This document shows, piece by piece, positions 48,106 to 57,267 of a stretch of 64,000 bases of DNA. Source of the DNA: Cellvibrionaceae bacterium (GTDB taxonomy: Bacteria; Pseudomonadota; Gammaproteobacteria; Pseudomonadales; Cellvibrionaceae); contig JAGKXA010000002.1 of the NCBI GenBank assembly GCA_021151615.1, forward strand, positions 1-64,000. The letters run 5' to 3'. Under the pieces are notes generated by a model, which saw nothing but the letters and a program-made list of their open reading frames with translations, did no database searches and was not told the DNA's origin. Made by a program: the position numbers and the translations under genes. Each line of letters begins with the position of its first letter. The stretch's first letter is position 1.

Positions 48106-48984
48106 ATGAAAATTAGCGGAGTGATTTTTTTCCTGTGCTCCATTAGCAGTGTCTCGGCAACTACACTCGACAGTGACGAAAAAATAACGCGCAGTCGTTT
48201 GTTGGTTACCGGCGGTGCCTCAACCATCGAAGGCACCGCCGGCGGCGGTATAGTACCCATGGCTGTTATTTCTGGTTATGGCGCGCAGGAGGAGCAGGGC
48301 GGTACCGCCTTTGCGAGTTATCTGGATACTGGCGATTATCAACTTGAAGTAGTGGGTGCGAGCTGGAGCTGGCGCAATCGTTTGGAGCTATCGGTTGCGC
48401 AACAAAAACTCACCCATAATTCGCTTACTGCCGCACTGAGCTTGCCAACAGATTCTATTAGCCAGCGAATTTATTCGGCCAAGTTGCGCGTGGCGGGCGA
48501 TCTGATTTATACGCCTATGCCGCAAATTAGTGTAGCTGTGCAGCATAAAGAAAATCTGGATTTCCTGGTGCCCGGAGCTGTAGGGGCCAAAGAGGATTCA
48601 GGGACTGATATTAATTTAACAGCAACCAAGGTTTTTCTCGGCGGATTTTTAAATCGCAACTTATTAGTCAATGCCAATTTGCGTTATACCAATGCCAATC
48701 AAACCGGATTGGTTGGTTTTGGTGGCGATAAAAATGACGGTAAAGAAATTTTGCCGGAAATTTCTGCCGGCCTGCTGCTAAATAAGCATTGGTTACTGGG
48801 AACTGAATATCGCCAAAAACCCAACAACCTTTCATTTATCAAAGAAGACGATTGGCAAACGGCATTTATCGGCTGGTTTCCCTCGCGCAATATTGCAGTG
48901 GTTGCTGCCTGGGTAGATCTTGGTGAAGTTGCCACTTTTAAAGACCAGACAGGTTGGTATTTATCCTTACAAGGGAGTTTTTAG
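48106..48984 (+). CDS. DUF3034-family exported protein
   Basis: 292-residue product from the ATG at 48106 (GGAG 8 nt upstream); an earlier in-frame ATG at 48079 directly follows the previous stop. A signal peptide (MKISGVIFFLCSISSVSA) is followed by alternating beta-like segments (VTGGASTIEGTAGGGIVPMAV) ending in WYLSLQGSF, with terminal Phe. This looks like an outer-membrane beta-barrel (inference). DUF3034 has no known function. The stop is 2 nt from the start of the haemoglobin gene. Confidence 0.78.
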   Translation: MKISGVIFFLCSISSVSATTLDSDEKITRSRLLVTGGASTIEGTAGGGIVPMAVISGYGAQEEQGGTAFASYLDTGDYQLEVVGASWSWRNRLELSVAQQKLTHNSLTAALSLPTDSISQRIYSAKLRVAGDLIYTPMPQISVAVQHKENLDFLVPGAVGAKEDSGTDINLTATKVFLGGFLNRNLLVNANLRYTNANQTGLVGFGGDKNDGKEILPEISAGLLLNKHWLLGTEYRQKPNNLSFIKEDDWQTAFIGWFPSRNIAVVAAWVDLGEVATFKDQTGWYLSLQGSF

Positions 48985-48986
48985 CC

Positions 48987-49415
48987 ATGCGTACCCAAGG
49001 GTTAATGATTGCGAGTCTGATCGCGGTGCTGTTCCTGTCCGCCTGTGCCAGCGGTACAAAAAAATCCCTCTATGACGAGCTGGGCCAATATGAAGGCATA
49101 GAAAATATTGTGCGCGAATTAATTTTTGTTATCGCAAAAGACGAACGGGTTAAACCGCGCTACAAGGGCGTGAATATGCAGCATTTTAAAAAGGGCCTGA
49201 GCGATTATATTTGTGAACTTTCCGGTGGGCCTTGCGAGTACCAGAACGAAAATATGAAATTGGTTCATGCTGGCCATAACTATACCAACACCGAATTTAA
49301 CGCGATCGTAGAGGACTTGATTCTGGCGATGGAAAAACGCGGTGTGCCGGTTGCCACCCAAAATCGTCTCTTGGCTCTCCTTGCTCCCGCCTATAAAGAT
49401 GTGGTTTACCAATAA
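48987..49415 (+). CDS. Truncated haemoglobin-like lipoprotein
   Basis: 142-residue product with a lipoprotein signal (lipobox LSAC; Cys20 lipidated). The mature part matches group 1 truncated haemoglobins: YDELGQYEGIENIVREL, the proximal His in LVHAGHNYTNTEF, and SGGPCEY. The usual distal B10 Tyr appears replaced (LIFVIAKD), which would change ligand chemistry. Most truncated haemoglobins are cytoplasmic, so an exported lipidated form is unusual. It is the last gene of the run. Confidence 0.82.
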   Translation: MRTQGLMIASLIAVLFLSACASGTKKSLYDELGQYEGIENIVRELIFVIAKDERVKPRYKGVNMQHFKKGLSDYICELSGGPCEYQNENMKLVHAGHNYTNTEFNAIVEDLILAMEKRGVPVATQNRLLALLAPAYKDVVYQ

Positions 49416-49582
49416 TTTTGTGATGCCCCGGAAATTTTTGGTTTAACACTATTTAACATTTATCCACAAATTTGAGTGTGCTCGTGCGCAGTAGCAGGTT
49501 TATCCTTTGTGACACCTGACTTGTATGCCAGTTGCTATGATTGGTAAATACACATAACAAAAAACAGCTCGAGACAATTGGA

Positions 49583-52075
49583 ATGAATACACCAGCCTTA
49601 AAAAAATCGGTGCTTGCCTTGTTGATGGTAAGCATCGTTTCCGCACCTGCCATCTGGGCCGATGCGTTAACTCTAAATAATCAGGATTACTTTGAAATGC
49701 AGGGGCTTAACGTTACTGTGTTTAGTGATATCTACCCCGATGGTCATCAGACAGGGGTAACCGTAATCCAGCATGGCAGCCGTGTTGCCGCTAATGGTGA
49801 TTTGCGCTTGGAAATTTCACCTGGTCAGTGGTCACCTATGCCAGTGGGTGGCAAGCAAATTGTTGATAAAAAAACGCAAACGATTAGCCAGAGCCTTTCC
49901 TATCCCGATCCGAGTAAAGACCGCAAAGGTTTTAACCCAATTATTTATCCGGATTTAAAATTTACCTATCAGGTCAATGTGACCGCTTTGAAAGATAATC
50001 AATTTAAAATTAGCGTCGATTTGGAGCAGCCGCTTCCGCAAGAGTGGGTAGGAAAGATCGGCTTTAACTTTGAAATTTTTCCGGGCGAATATTTTGGTAA
50101 ATCCTGGCTGCTGGATGAGCAGAGCGGCATTTTCCCCCAACAGCCCAATGGCCCTTTGGTAAATCCCCATGGCGAGTTTTTAACAGCCGCCCTGGCGACA
50201 GGAAAAAAATTAATTGTTGCTCCCGATACCGATAAACAGCGAATGACTATTGAAAGTAAAACGGGTGAGTTGGAGTTGTGGGATGGCCGTGCCAATCACA
50301 ATAACGGCTGGTACATAGTGCGCGGAGTTATTCCGGCAGAAAAAACCAAAGGCGCATTGGAGTGGGTCGTGACTCCCCATGTGATTAAAAACTGGGTTTA
50401 TGAACCGGTTATTCAAGTATCACAAGTGGGTTATGGCACGGCACAAACCAAACAGGTAGTCATCGAGCAAGACAAGCGCGATACCAAAGCGTCCGAGATA
50501 AAAATTTATCGATTGTCGGAAAACGGAAAAACAGAAGTTAAAAAAGCCAAAGTAAAACCCTGGGGCAATTTCCTGCGCTACCAATACATGACTTACGATT
50601 TCTCCGATATCAAAACGCCGGGCATGTACCAAATCAGCTACCGCGATAAAACCTCACACACGTTTAAAATTGGCGACGATGTGTTATCGCGTCACGCCTG
50701 GCAGCCGACACTGGAATATTTTTTACCCGTGCAGATGTGTCATATGCGCGTGAATGAAAAGTATCGTGTCTGGCACGGGTTGGATCACCAGGATGACGCG
50801 CGCATGATGCCGCTCAATTTTAATCATATCGACGGTTATATTTCTGACGGCAGTACGCGCACGCCATTCAAGCCGGGCGAAAGGGTTCCCGGTTTGAATG
50901 CCGGTGGTTGGCATGATGCCGGTGATTACGACCTGCGCGTGGAATCGCAAATGGGTACAGTATGGTTGCTCGCCACTATGGTGGAAGAGTTTGGATTGAA
51001 TCACGATGCGACCTTAATTGACCAGGAGAAAAAACTGGTTGAAATACATGTTGCTGATGGGAAAAACGATGCGTTGCAACAAATCGAACACGGTTTGCTG
51101 AGTGTGCTGGGCGGCTACAAGGCAATGGGGCGGTTGTATCGCGGCATTATTGAGCCAACTATTCGTCAGTATGTATTACTGGGCGATGCTATGGTGCAAA
51201 CGGATAATTTGCCCTATGACCCATCACTTAAGGAAGGTGAAGTGAAAAATGGTAAATCCGGCACGCCGGATGATCGTTGGGTATTTACCGAAGATAATCC
51301 CGAGCGCGAATTGGATGTCGCCGCAGGTTTAGCCGCAGCGGCGCGCGTATTGAAAACCCACAATCCACAAATGGCAAAAGAGGCGCTGGATGCAGCACAA
51401 AATCTGTATCGCATCGCTGCACCTAAAACCAAAAAGCAGGACGTGCGTGTGTTTGCATTGGCTGAATTAATTCTCGCGACCGATAGCGATATTTATCGCA
51501 AGGAATTAATTGGCTTGCAACAAAACATAGTGGCAGAGATTGAAAAAACTGGTTGGGCAATTGGCCGGGTCATGCCAACCATTGACGATGAAAAATTTAC
51601 CGCAGCGATTAACAGCGCAGTAGAAAATTATCAAAAAACGGTGCGCGAGCGTGCTAAAACCGAATCGCCCTACGGTGTGCCTTACAAACCCAATATTTGG
51701 GGCGCGGGTTGGAGTATCCAGGATTTTGGTGTTAAACAATATTTCTTCCACAAATCCTGGCCACAATTTACTGGTACCGATTCCTACGTGAATGCATTGA
51801 ATTTTGTGTTGGGTGTACACCCGGGTACTAACACCCAAAGTTTTGCCTCGGGCGTGGGCGCGAATTCCGCCACGGTGGCTTACGGCGTTAATCGCGCCGA
51901 CTGGTCTTACATTCCCGGTGGCGTAATTTCCGGCACGGCATTAATTCGCCCGGATTTACCCGAATTAAAAATCTGGCCCTTCTTTTGGCAACAAACCGAA
52001 TATGTGATGGGTGGTGGTGAAGCCAACTATATGTTCCTGGCGTTGGCGGTGGATCAGTTAAACAACAGCAAATAG
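49583..52075 (+). CDS. GH9-family endoglucanase-like glycoside hydrolase
   Basis: Exported beta-1,4-glucanase candidate of 830 residues from the ATG at 49583, with a signal peptide ending near WA-D. The N-terminal ~290 residues form an extra beta-rich region. An Ig-like CelD_N domain follows (QVSQVGYGTAQTKQVVIEQ, about 282-300), then the (alpha/alpha)6 catalytic domain. GGWHDAGDYDLR holds the catalytic base Asp pair, and the late GGGEANYMFLAL holds the acid Glu candidate. No CBM or poly-Ser linker is seen. It lies just upstream of the TonB receptor. Confidence 0.88.
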   Translation: MNTPALKKSVLALLMVSIVSAPAIWADALTLNNQDYFEMQGLNVTVFSDIYPDGHQTGVTVIQHGSRVAANGDLRLEISPGQWSPMPVGGKQIVDKKTQTISQSLSYPDPSKDRKGFNPIIYPDLKFTYQVNVTALKDNQFKISVDLEQPLPQEWVGKIGFNFEIFPGEYFGKSWLLDEQSGIFPQQPNGPLVNPHGEFLTAALATGKKLIVAPDTDKQRMTIESKTGELELWDGRANHNNGWYIVRGVIPAEKTKGALEWVVTPHVIKNWVYEPVIQVSQVGYGTAQTKQVVIEQDKRDTKASEIKIYRLSENGKTEVKKAKVKPWGNFLRYQYMTYDFSDIKTPGMYQISYRDKTSHTFKIGDDVLSRHAWQPTLEYFLPVQMCHMRVNEKYRVWHGLDHQDDARMMPLNFNHIDGYISDGSTRTPFKPGERVPGLNAGGWHDAGDYDLRVESQMGTVWLLATMVEEFGLNHDATLIDQEKKLVEIHVADGKNDALQQIEHGLLSVLGGYKAMGRLYRGIIEPTIRQYVLLGDAMVQTDNLPYDPSLKEGEVKNGKSGTPDDRWVFTEDNPERELDVAAGLAAAARVLKTHNPQMAKEALDAAQNLYRIAAPKTKKQDVRVFALAELILATDSDIYRKELIGLQQNIVAEIEKTGWAIGRVMPTIDDEKFTAAINSAVENYQKTVRERAKTESPYGVPYKPNIWGAGWSIQDFGVKQYFFHKSWPQFTGTDSYVNALNFVLGVHPGTNTQSFASGVGANSATVAYGVNRADWSYIPGGVISGTALIRPDLPELKIWPFFWQQTEYVMGGGEANYMFLALAVDQLNNSK

Positions 52076-52461
52076 TCTTTTACCTAATGCGGCAATGGTT
52101 TATGAACAATTATTGCCGCAACAATGGTCACTCTATTTTTGCGTGAGCTGTATTGATGATTGGTAAGCTTATTATTAATAGGATTAATGTTCTTTCGTCA
52201 TTAGCAGCAAATCAGTTAAATCTTAAAAATCAAATTTCCGTTAACTTGAAATATCTTGTGCCAAAAATGCAGGCTTCCTCTATTTTTGGCGCCAGATATT
52301 TTTTACTGGTTGTGATTTTAAAAAGATTGTCCACAGTTAGACCGCTTGGGTGCATAACAGTGTTTTTTTTTGTAAACCGGCGCTTCGTCCTTTTCGTTTT
52401 ATAAGCTTATGTCATTGAAAACCTTGCGTATTTGAATTGTGTTTCGTTTCTACCCATTGTT

Positions 52462-52473
52462 GACAACGTTGTC
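52462..52473. promoter_or_regulatory. LacI-type operator 1
   Basis: GACAACGTTGTC, a perfect 12-bp palindrome with the central CG typical of LacI-family operators. It is 95 bp upstream of the TonB receptor start. Confidence 0.65.
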
Positions 52474-52496
52474 CATATGGGCTTAAGTTGCTTTCC

Positions 52497-52508
52497 GACA
52501 ACGTTGTC
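52497..52508. promoter_or_regulatory. LacI-type operator 2
   Basis: A second exact copy of GACAACGTTGTC (extended to CGACAACGTTGTCG), 35 bp downstream of the first, centre to centre, and 60 bp before the receptor start. Confidence 0.65.
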
Positions 52509-52567
52509 GATCATTGGTTCCAGCGTTGCAGAGGCTTATCAACATTAAAATAGCTAGAGGGATAGTC

Positions 52568-55500
52568 ATGACGAACAAATTAAGAGATTCAATCCGCTCG
52601 GTGAACCGCAAGCTGATGCTGTGCGGCTCCGCAGCAACCCTTGCCGTATTTGCGTCCGGCGTGCAAGCGCAGGAGCCTGTGGAAGAAGTACTGGTTCAAG
52701 GTGTACGCGCCGCGCAGGAAAGTGCGGTTAACACCAAGCGCGATGCGGTTTCTGTAGTGGACGGTATTTCCGCAGAAGATATTGGTAAGTTGCCAGACGT
52801 TACTATTTCTGACTCCTTGCAACGTATTCCTGGCGTGCAAGTAACCCGTACCGCCGGTGAAGGTGGCCCGGTGCAAATTCGCGGTTTGGGTAGCGTAGGT
52901 ACCAGCCTGAATGGTGAGACATTCCTGAGTGCGACCACCATTGACCAGTCAGCCGCTGACTTTGGTGACTTGCCATCTACCCTGTTCTCTGGTGCAGCTA
53001 TTTATAAATCGCCTTTGGCAACCAATACCGCCATTGGTATTTCCGGTACTGTAGACCTGAAAACCCGCCGCCCGTTTGATATGGATGACGGCTGGACTTT
53101 TGCGGGTACTGGTGAGCTCGACCGGGGTTCTATTAGTAAAGAAGATGACCCAACCTTTACCGGTTTGGTTAACTGGAAAAATGATCGTATTGGTTTCCTG
53201 GTTGCTGGTGCGACTACCGAGAAAAACCTGGCTACTGACTTTAATGGTTATTTTGATACCTCTGAAAACGGCGGTATTGGTGCAACCAACAATACCCATA
53301 CCTGGGGTGAGAAGCCGCTTGGAAATGCGGATATTCGTAACTTGGTACCGCAAGGTTTTGCTGCGTTCCACAAAGCGGAAGAGCGTCATCGCGATGGCTT
53401 GAATGCGTCTTTCCAGGCCGATTTGGGCGAAGGTTTTGAGGTGGTTGCCGATTACTTCTACAGCGATCAGGAACGCTGGAATCGCCGCGCAGGTTTCTCC
53501 CATAACAACCGTTGGCAGACGTTTGCTGGTTACGCGGAAGGAACTCAGTTCGGTGATTCGTTTGTTTATACGCCTAAAGGTGGTGAGCCGCAAAACTGGC
53601 GTACGGTAACTGCATTCACAGCAGAACCATACCGTTTGCAATCTTTTGCGCAAACCAACTACAACCAGGAAAAATCGCAAAACTATAATTTTGAGCTGAA
53701 TTACGACAATGACGGTGATTTGACCGGCCAAGTACGGTTGACTCGCGCTACTGCCGATGCGGCTATGCGTCACGGTTATGGCGAAGGCGATATCCTGAGT
53801 ATTGATAAGGGCTCAATTGTTACTGGTCCAGGTGGTTTGATTCCTGCCAGTCAATGTAATAAAGCCCGTGGCGACATCATTGTGGGCGACAAAGGTGGTT
53901 GTTTTGCTGCTTATGCACCGGGTGGAATCACCAGTCGCTTCCGCATTGGTTATGACGTAGCTGGCGACCATCCAACCTTCTCAGGTTTCGATCAGGTTGT
54001 TAATGGCGGAAAAGGCTCACGTACCGTTGCCCAATACATGGCCGATATTGATTCCTACCACATTGGCGCATTCTCTTCTGAAAACAATACTGATCGCGAC
54101 GCAACCTTGAATACTTTCAGCACTCGCTGGAATTATAAATTCGATGACCAGCCGTTCCTGACCAGTGTTGATTTTGGTGCGCGTAATAGCCAACGTGCTG
54201 TAGATAGCGTTCAGTTTTCCTATTTCGGTAAGTTAAATGGCGGATGTTCTGCGCAGTGGAAAGCCGTTGACCAGTTTACCGATAAACCTGCTGGCGAAGC
54301 GGCACAGACATCGGCTGGTTGTGACCCGGCGTTACCGCAAGGTGAGTTCGTTACCGGGCTGGATCAAACGGGTAAGGCTTACAACAATCAATATGTGAAT
54401 TACACCTTGCTCAAGCCAACACGTTTGGATGAACACAACGATGTTATTTGGGTGGATGATTTTGGTGGTGTTAAAGGTTTGCCAGGCGTATGGGTAATTG
54501 ATCCTCGTTCATTTGACAATACTTTGGCCTTCCAGGAAAAAGTATTTGGTGCGCAAGAAAAAGTTATTAACCCTGGTCAGTCTTTCCGTGTTGAGCTGGA
54601 AGAGTTCAGTTACTTCCTTCAGGCTAATCTGGAATATGGCATTGTTAGCGGTAATGTGGGTGTTAAGGTAATCGATACCGATTTGACAATTGTAGCCAAT
54701 GAAGTAGGCGCGCAATTGCCTCACTCAGGAACTAACGTTGATACCGGTGATGTTGTAACCAAGCGTTCTTATACTGACTATTTGCCATCGTTGAACCTGG
54801 TGGCTGATGTGGCGGAAGACGTAAAAATTCGCTTGGCTTACGGTGAAAGCATGATGCCACTGAATCTGCTGCAATGGGGTGGTGGTAAATCGGTAGGCCG
54901 CGTATTTAACAATGCCTGTAATTGTATGCGTGTGGCTAACGGTAGCTTGGCTGGTAACCCTGATCTGGATCCAATTCGTTCAACTAACTATGACTTGTCT
55001 GCAGAGTGGTATCTCGGCGGTGCGTCTATGGTGAGTGCAGGCCTCTTTAAAATTGAAATTGATAGCTTTATCGAAGACGGTACTGTGATGGTTGACGAAC
55101 CTGATTCTGACGGTGTTCGTCGTGGCCCCTGGCAGTTTAATGCGTTGGTACAAGGCAAGGGTGGTGAGGTTAAAGGCCTTGAGCTAGCCGCGAAATTTGC
55201 ATTCAGTGATATTACCGATGCGCCCGTAATCAGCAATATGGGTGTTGATGTCAACTACACCAAGTCCGACAGTTCACAGGAGCGGAAAGGATTTAATGGT
55301 GAAGAGTTGCCGTTTGTGAATAACTCCAAAGACACCTACAACTTTGTAGCCTGGTATGAAAACGAAGTGGTTTCTGCGCGTGTAGCTTATAACTTCCGCT
55401 CGCCACGTTTGATTACCGCTGGTAACCCTGCAACTGCTGAGCAGGCATTGTATCAGGACGATTACGGTCAAATGGACGTAAACGTAACCTATAACCTGAA

Positions 55501-55639
55501 TGATCAGTGGTCTTTCTATGTTAACGGTTCCAACGTATTGGAAGAAATTCAACAAACTTATGTTCAGTTTGATGATCAAAAGGCCTTCCAAAACATTTAC
55601 GAAGCTCGTTGGGCACTGGGTGCACGTTTCAAATTCTAA
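52568..55639 (+). CDS. TonB-dependent receptor 1
   Basis: Outer-membrane active transporter, 1023 residues from the ATG at 52568 (GAGGG upstream). A signal peptide (cleavage VQA-Q) is followed by a TonB-box-like stretch (VEEVLVQG), a plug domain (ISAEDIGKLPDVTISDSLQRIP, about 66-87, and IRGLGSVGTSLNGE) and a 22-strand-type barrel ending in Phe (ARFKF). The large size and subtype are those found with polysaccharide-degradation loci and tryptophan halogenase genes in Cellvibrio, Caulobacter and Xanthomonas relatives. Ligand unknown; oligosaccharide is likely. A terminator follows. Confidence 0.95.
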   Translation: MTNKLRDSIRSVNRKLMLCGSAATLAVFASGVQAQEPVEEVLVQGVRAAQESAVNTKRDAVSVVDGISAEDIGKLPDVTISDSLQRIPGVQVTRTAGEGGPVQIRGLGSVGTSLNGETFLSATTIDQSAADFGDLPSTLFSGAAIYKSPLATNTAIGISGTVDLKTRRPFDMDDGWTFAGTGELDRGSISKEDDPTFTGLVNWKNDRIGFLVAGATTEKNLATDFNGYFDTSENGGIGATNNTHTWGEKPLGNADIRNLVPQGFAAFHKAEERHRDGLNASFQADLGEGFEVVADYFYSDQERWNRRAGFSHNNRWQTFAGYAEGTQFGDSFVYTPKGGEPQNWRTVTAFTAEPYRLQSFAQTNYNQEKSQNYNFELNYDNDGDLTGQVRLTRATADAAMRHGYGEGDILSIDKGSIVTGPGGLIPASQCNKARGDIIVGDKGGCFAAYAPGGITSRFRIGYDVAGDHPTFSGFDQVVNGGKGSRTVAQYMADIDSYHIGAFSSENNTDRDATLNTFSTRWNYKFDDQPFLTSVDFGARNSQRAVDSVQFSYFGKLNGGCSAQWKAVDQFTDKPAGEAAQTSAGCDPALPQGEFVTGLDQTGKAYNNQYVNYTLLKPTRLDEHNDVIWVDDFGGVKGLPGVWVIDPRSFDNTLAFQEKVFGAQEKVINPGQSFRVELEEFSYFLQANLEYGIVSGNVGVKVIDTDLTIVANEVGAQLPHSGTNVDTGDVVTKRSYTDYLPSLNLVADVAEDVKIRLAYGESMMPLNLLQWGGGKSVGRVFNNACNCMRVANGSLAGNPDLDPIRSTNYDLSAEWYLGGASMVSAGLFKIEIDSFIEDGTVMVDEPDSDGVRRGPWQFNALVQGKGGEVKGLELAAKFAFSDITDAPVISNMGVDVNYTKSDSSQERKGFNGEELPFVNNSKDTYNFVAWYENEVVSARVAYNFRSPRLITAGNPATAEQALYQDDYGQMDVNVTYNLNDQWSFYVNGSNVLEEIQQTYVQFDDQKAFQNIYEARWALGARFKF

Positions 55640-55676
55640 GCATATAATCGCTTTGGATTTTAATCTGTGCTAAATA

Positions 55677-55712
55677 AAGCCACGGCAAGTCATTGCCGTG
55701 GCTTTATTATTT
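55677..55712 (+). terminator. Terminator between TonB receptor 1 and halogenase 1
   Basis: A 12-bp perfect stem, AAGCCACGGCAA (55677-55688) with TTGCCGTGGCTT (55693-55704), loop GTCA, then a T/A-rich tract. It implies partly separate transcription of receptor and halogenases. Confidence 0.88.
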
Positions 55713-55740
55713 GTAGCTACCATTTTTATGGAATATAAAT

Positions 55741-57255
55741 GTGAACAACCAGTATCCAATTCAGTCAATAATTATCGCAGGTGGCGGCACAGCTGGCTGG
55801 ATGGTAGCGGCCAAACTAAGCCATCACTTCTCAAAAACAAATGTAACCATTACCGTTGTTGAATCCAGTGAAATTGGTACAGTGGGTGTTGGTGAAGCAA
55901 CCATTCCTACTTTGCGCCGCTTTTATCAGTCACTGGGAATGGATGACATGGAAGTAATGCGCAAAACCAATGCGACGGTAAAACTGGGTATTGAATTCAA
56001 GGATTGGTATAAACCGCACACATCTTTTATTCATCCGTTTGGTTTGTTTGGTCAAGATGCCAATGGCATTCGATTCCATCATTATTGGATGAAAGTGCGT
56101 GAGCTGGGTGAAATCGCACCACTAGAACAGTATTCACTAGGCATCGCTCTGGCGCGTGCCAACAAGTTTGAGTTTCCTGCAGAAAATCCATCGTCAGCGT
56201 TATCAGTATTTGATTGGGCGTTACATTTTGACGCAAGTTTATTTGGAAAACTAATGCGTGAATATGCAACTGCGCACGGTGTAATCCACAAAGACGCTAA
56301 AATTACAGCGGTAAATATAAATCCTGAAAATGGATTTATACAAAACTTACAACTTGATAACGAAGAAAAATTGCCTGGTGATTTGTTTATCGACTGTACC
56401 GGATTTCATGGATTATTAATCAATAAAGCAATGCAGACCAGCTATATCGATTGGAGCCAATGGCTGCTGTGTGACCGCGCTATGGCGGTGCAATCGGAAT
56501 TGGTGGGTGAGCCAGCGGTGCGCACCGTTTCAAAAGCCCATAGCAGTGGTTGGCAATGGAAAATTCCGTTACAACATCGCCAGGGCAATGGCCATGTGTA
56601 TGCCAGTAATTTTATTGATGATGAGCAGGCTGAGGCTACACTGCTACAGCATATTGATGGCAATGTTTTACATGCGCCGCGCAAATTCCAGTTTACTGCC
56701 GGGCGTCGCGCCCAGGCCTGGAATAAAAACTGTATTGCAATTGGCCTTGCTGCTGGTTTTCTGGAGCCCCTGGAAAGTACCAGCATTGCCTTGATTGAAA
56801 CTGGCATTGAAAAAATTTGCGGGTCATTCCCTTATGCATTTTTCAATCAGGAAAAAATTGATCACTTTAATCAAGTGACTGCTACTGAGTGGGAGCGCAT
56901 TCGCGATTTTATTATCCTGCATTACAAACTGAATCAGCGCGATGATTCAGAGTTCTGGCATTATTGTCGCGCTATGGCCTTGCCAGATTCGTTGCAGCAA
57001 AAAATTACTGCTTATAGTGAACAAGGGGATTTGTTGCATTACCCCTGGGAAATTTTTCATCCGGATTCCTGGCTGGCAATTTATAGTGGATTTAATCTCT
57101 ATCCGAAAACATACAATAAAAATGTTGACCGACTAAATACCGCTTACCTCAAGCAAAGCTTGGCTGCTATGCGCAGTTCGATAGCGAATGCCGTTGCCGG
57201 TTTGCCGAGTCACCAGGAATTTATTGATCAGCATTGCAAAATGTCCATGGCATAA
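55741..57255 (+). CDS. Flavin-dependent tryptophan halogenase-family protein 1
   Basis: 504 residues, GTG start. FAD-binding GGGTAGW (14-20) and GVGEATIP (49-56). The catalytic Lys of the family aligns with Lys81 (NATVKLGIEF), the halogenase-specific WxWxIP is WQWKIP at 271-276, and the catalytic Glu aligns with Glu345 (EPLESTS). These enzymes use FADH2, O2 and halide to halogenate indoles, but homologues beside TonB receptors have no proven substrate. No flavin reductase is near. The stop is 12 bp from halogenase 2. Confidence 0.93.
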   Translation: MNNQYPIQSIIIAGGGTAGWMVAAKLSHHFSKTNVTITVVESSEIGTVGVGEATIPTLRRFYQSLGMDDMEVMRKTNATVKLGIEFKDWYKPHTSFIHPFGLFGQDANGIRFHHYWMKVRELGEIAPLEQYSLGIALARANKFEFPAENPSSALSVFDWALHFDASLFGKLMREYATAHGVIHKDAKITAVNINPENGFIQNLQLDNEEKLPGDLFIDCTGFHGLLINKAMQTSYIDWSQWLLCDRAMAVQSELVGEPAVRTVSKAHSSGWQWKIPLQHRQGNGHVYASNFIDDEQAEATLLQHIDGNVLHAPRKFQFTAGRRAQAWNKNCIAIGLAAGFLEPLESTSIALIETGIEKICGSFPYAFFNQEKIDHFNQVTATEWERIRDFIILHYKLNQRDDSEFWHYCRAMALPDSLQQKITAYSEQGDLLHYPWEIFHPDSWLAIYSGFNLYPKTYNKNVDRLNTAYLKQSLAAMRSSIANAVAGLPSHQEFIDQHCKMSMA

Positions 57256-57267
57256 GGCAACCAGTTT

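Larger units (their letters stand above)
52076..52567. promoter_or_regulatory. Regulatory interval upstream of TonB receptor 1
   Basis: 492 bp with no supportable gene. A hairpin at 52089-52119 (GCGGCAAT with ATTGCCGC) lies just after the GH9 stop without a T-run. The middle is AT-rich. Two operator-like palindromes lie at 52462-52473 and 52497-52508. Confidence 0.6.

Noticed and set aside
52153..52404. 83-residue ORF in the GH9-TonB gap
   Set aside because: AT-rich, no convincing ribosome-binding site, hydrophobic runs only; not supported.
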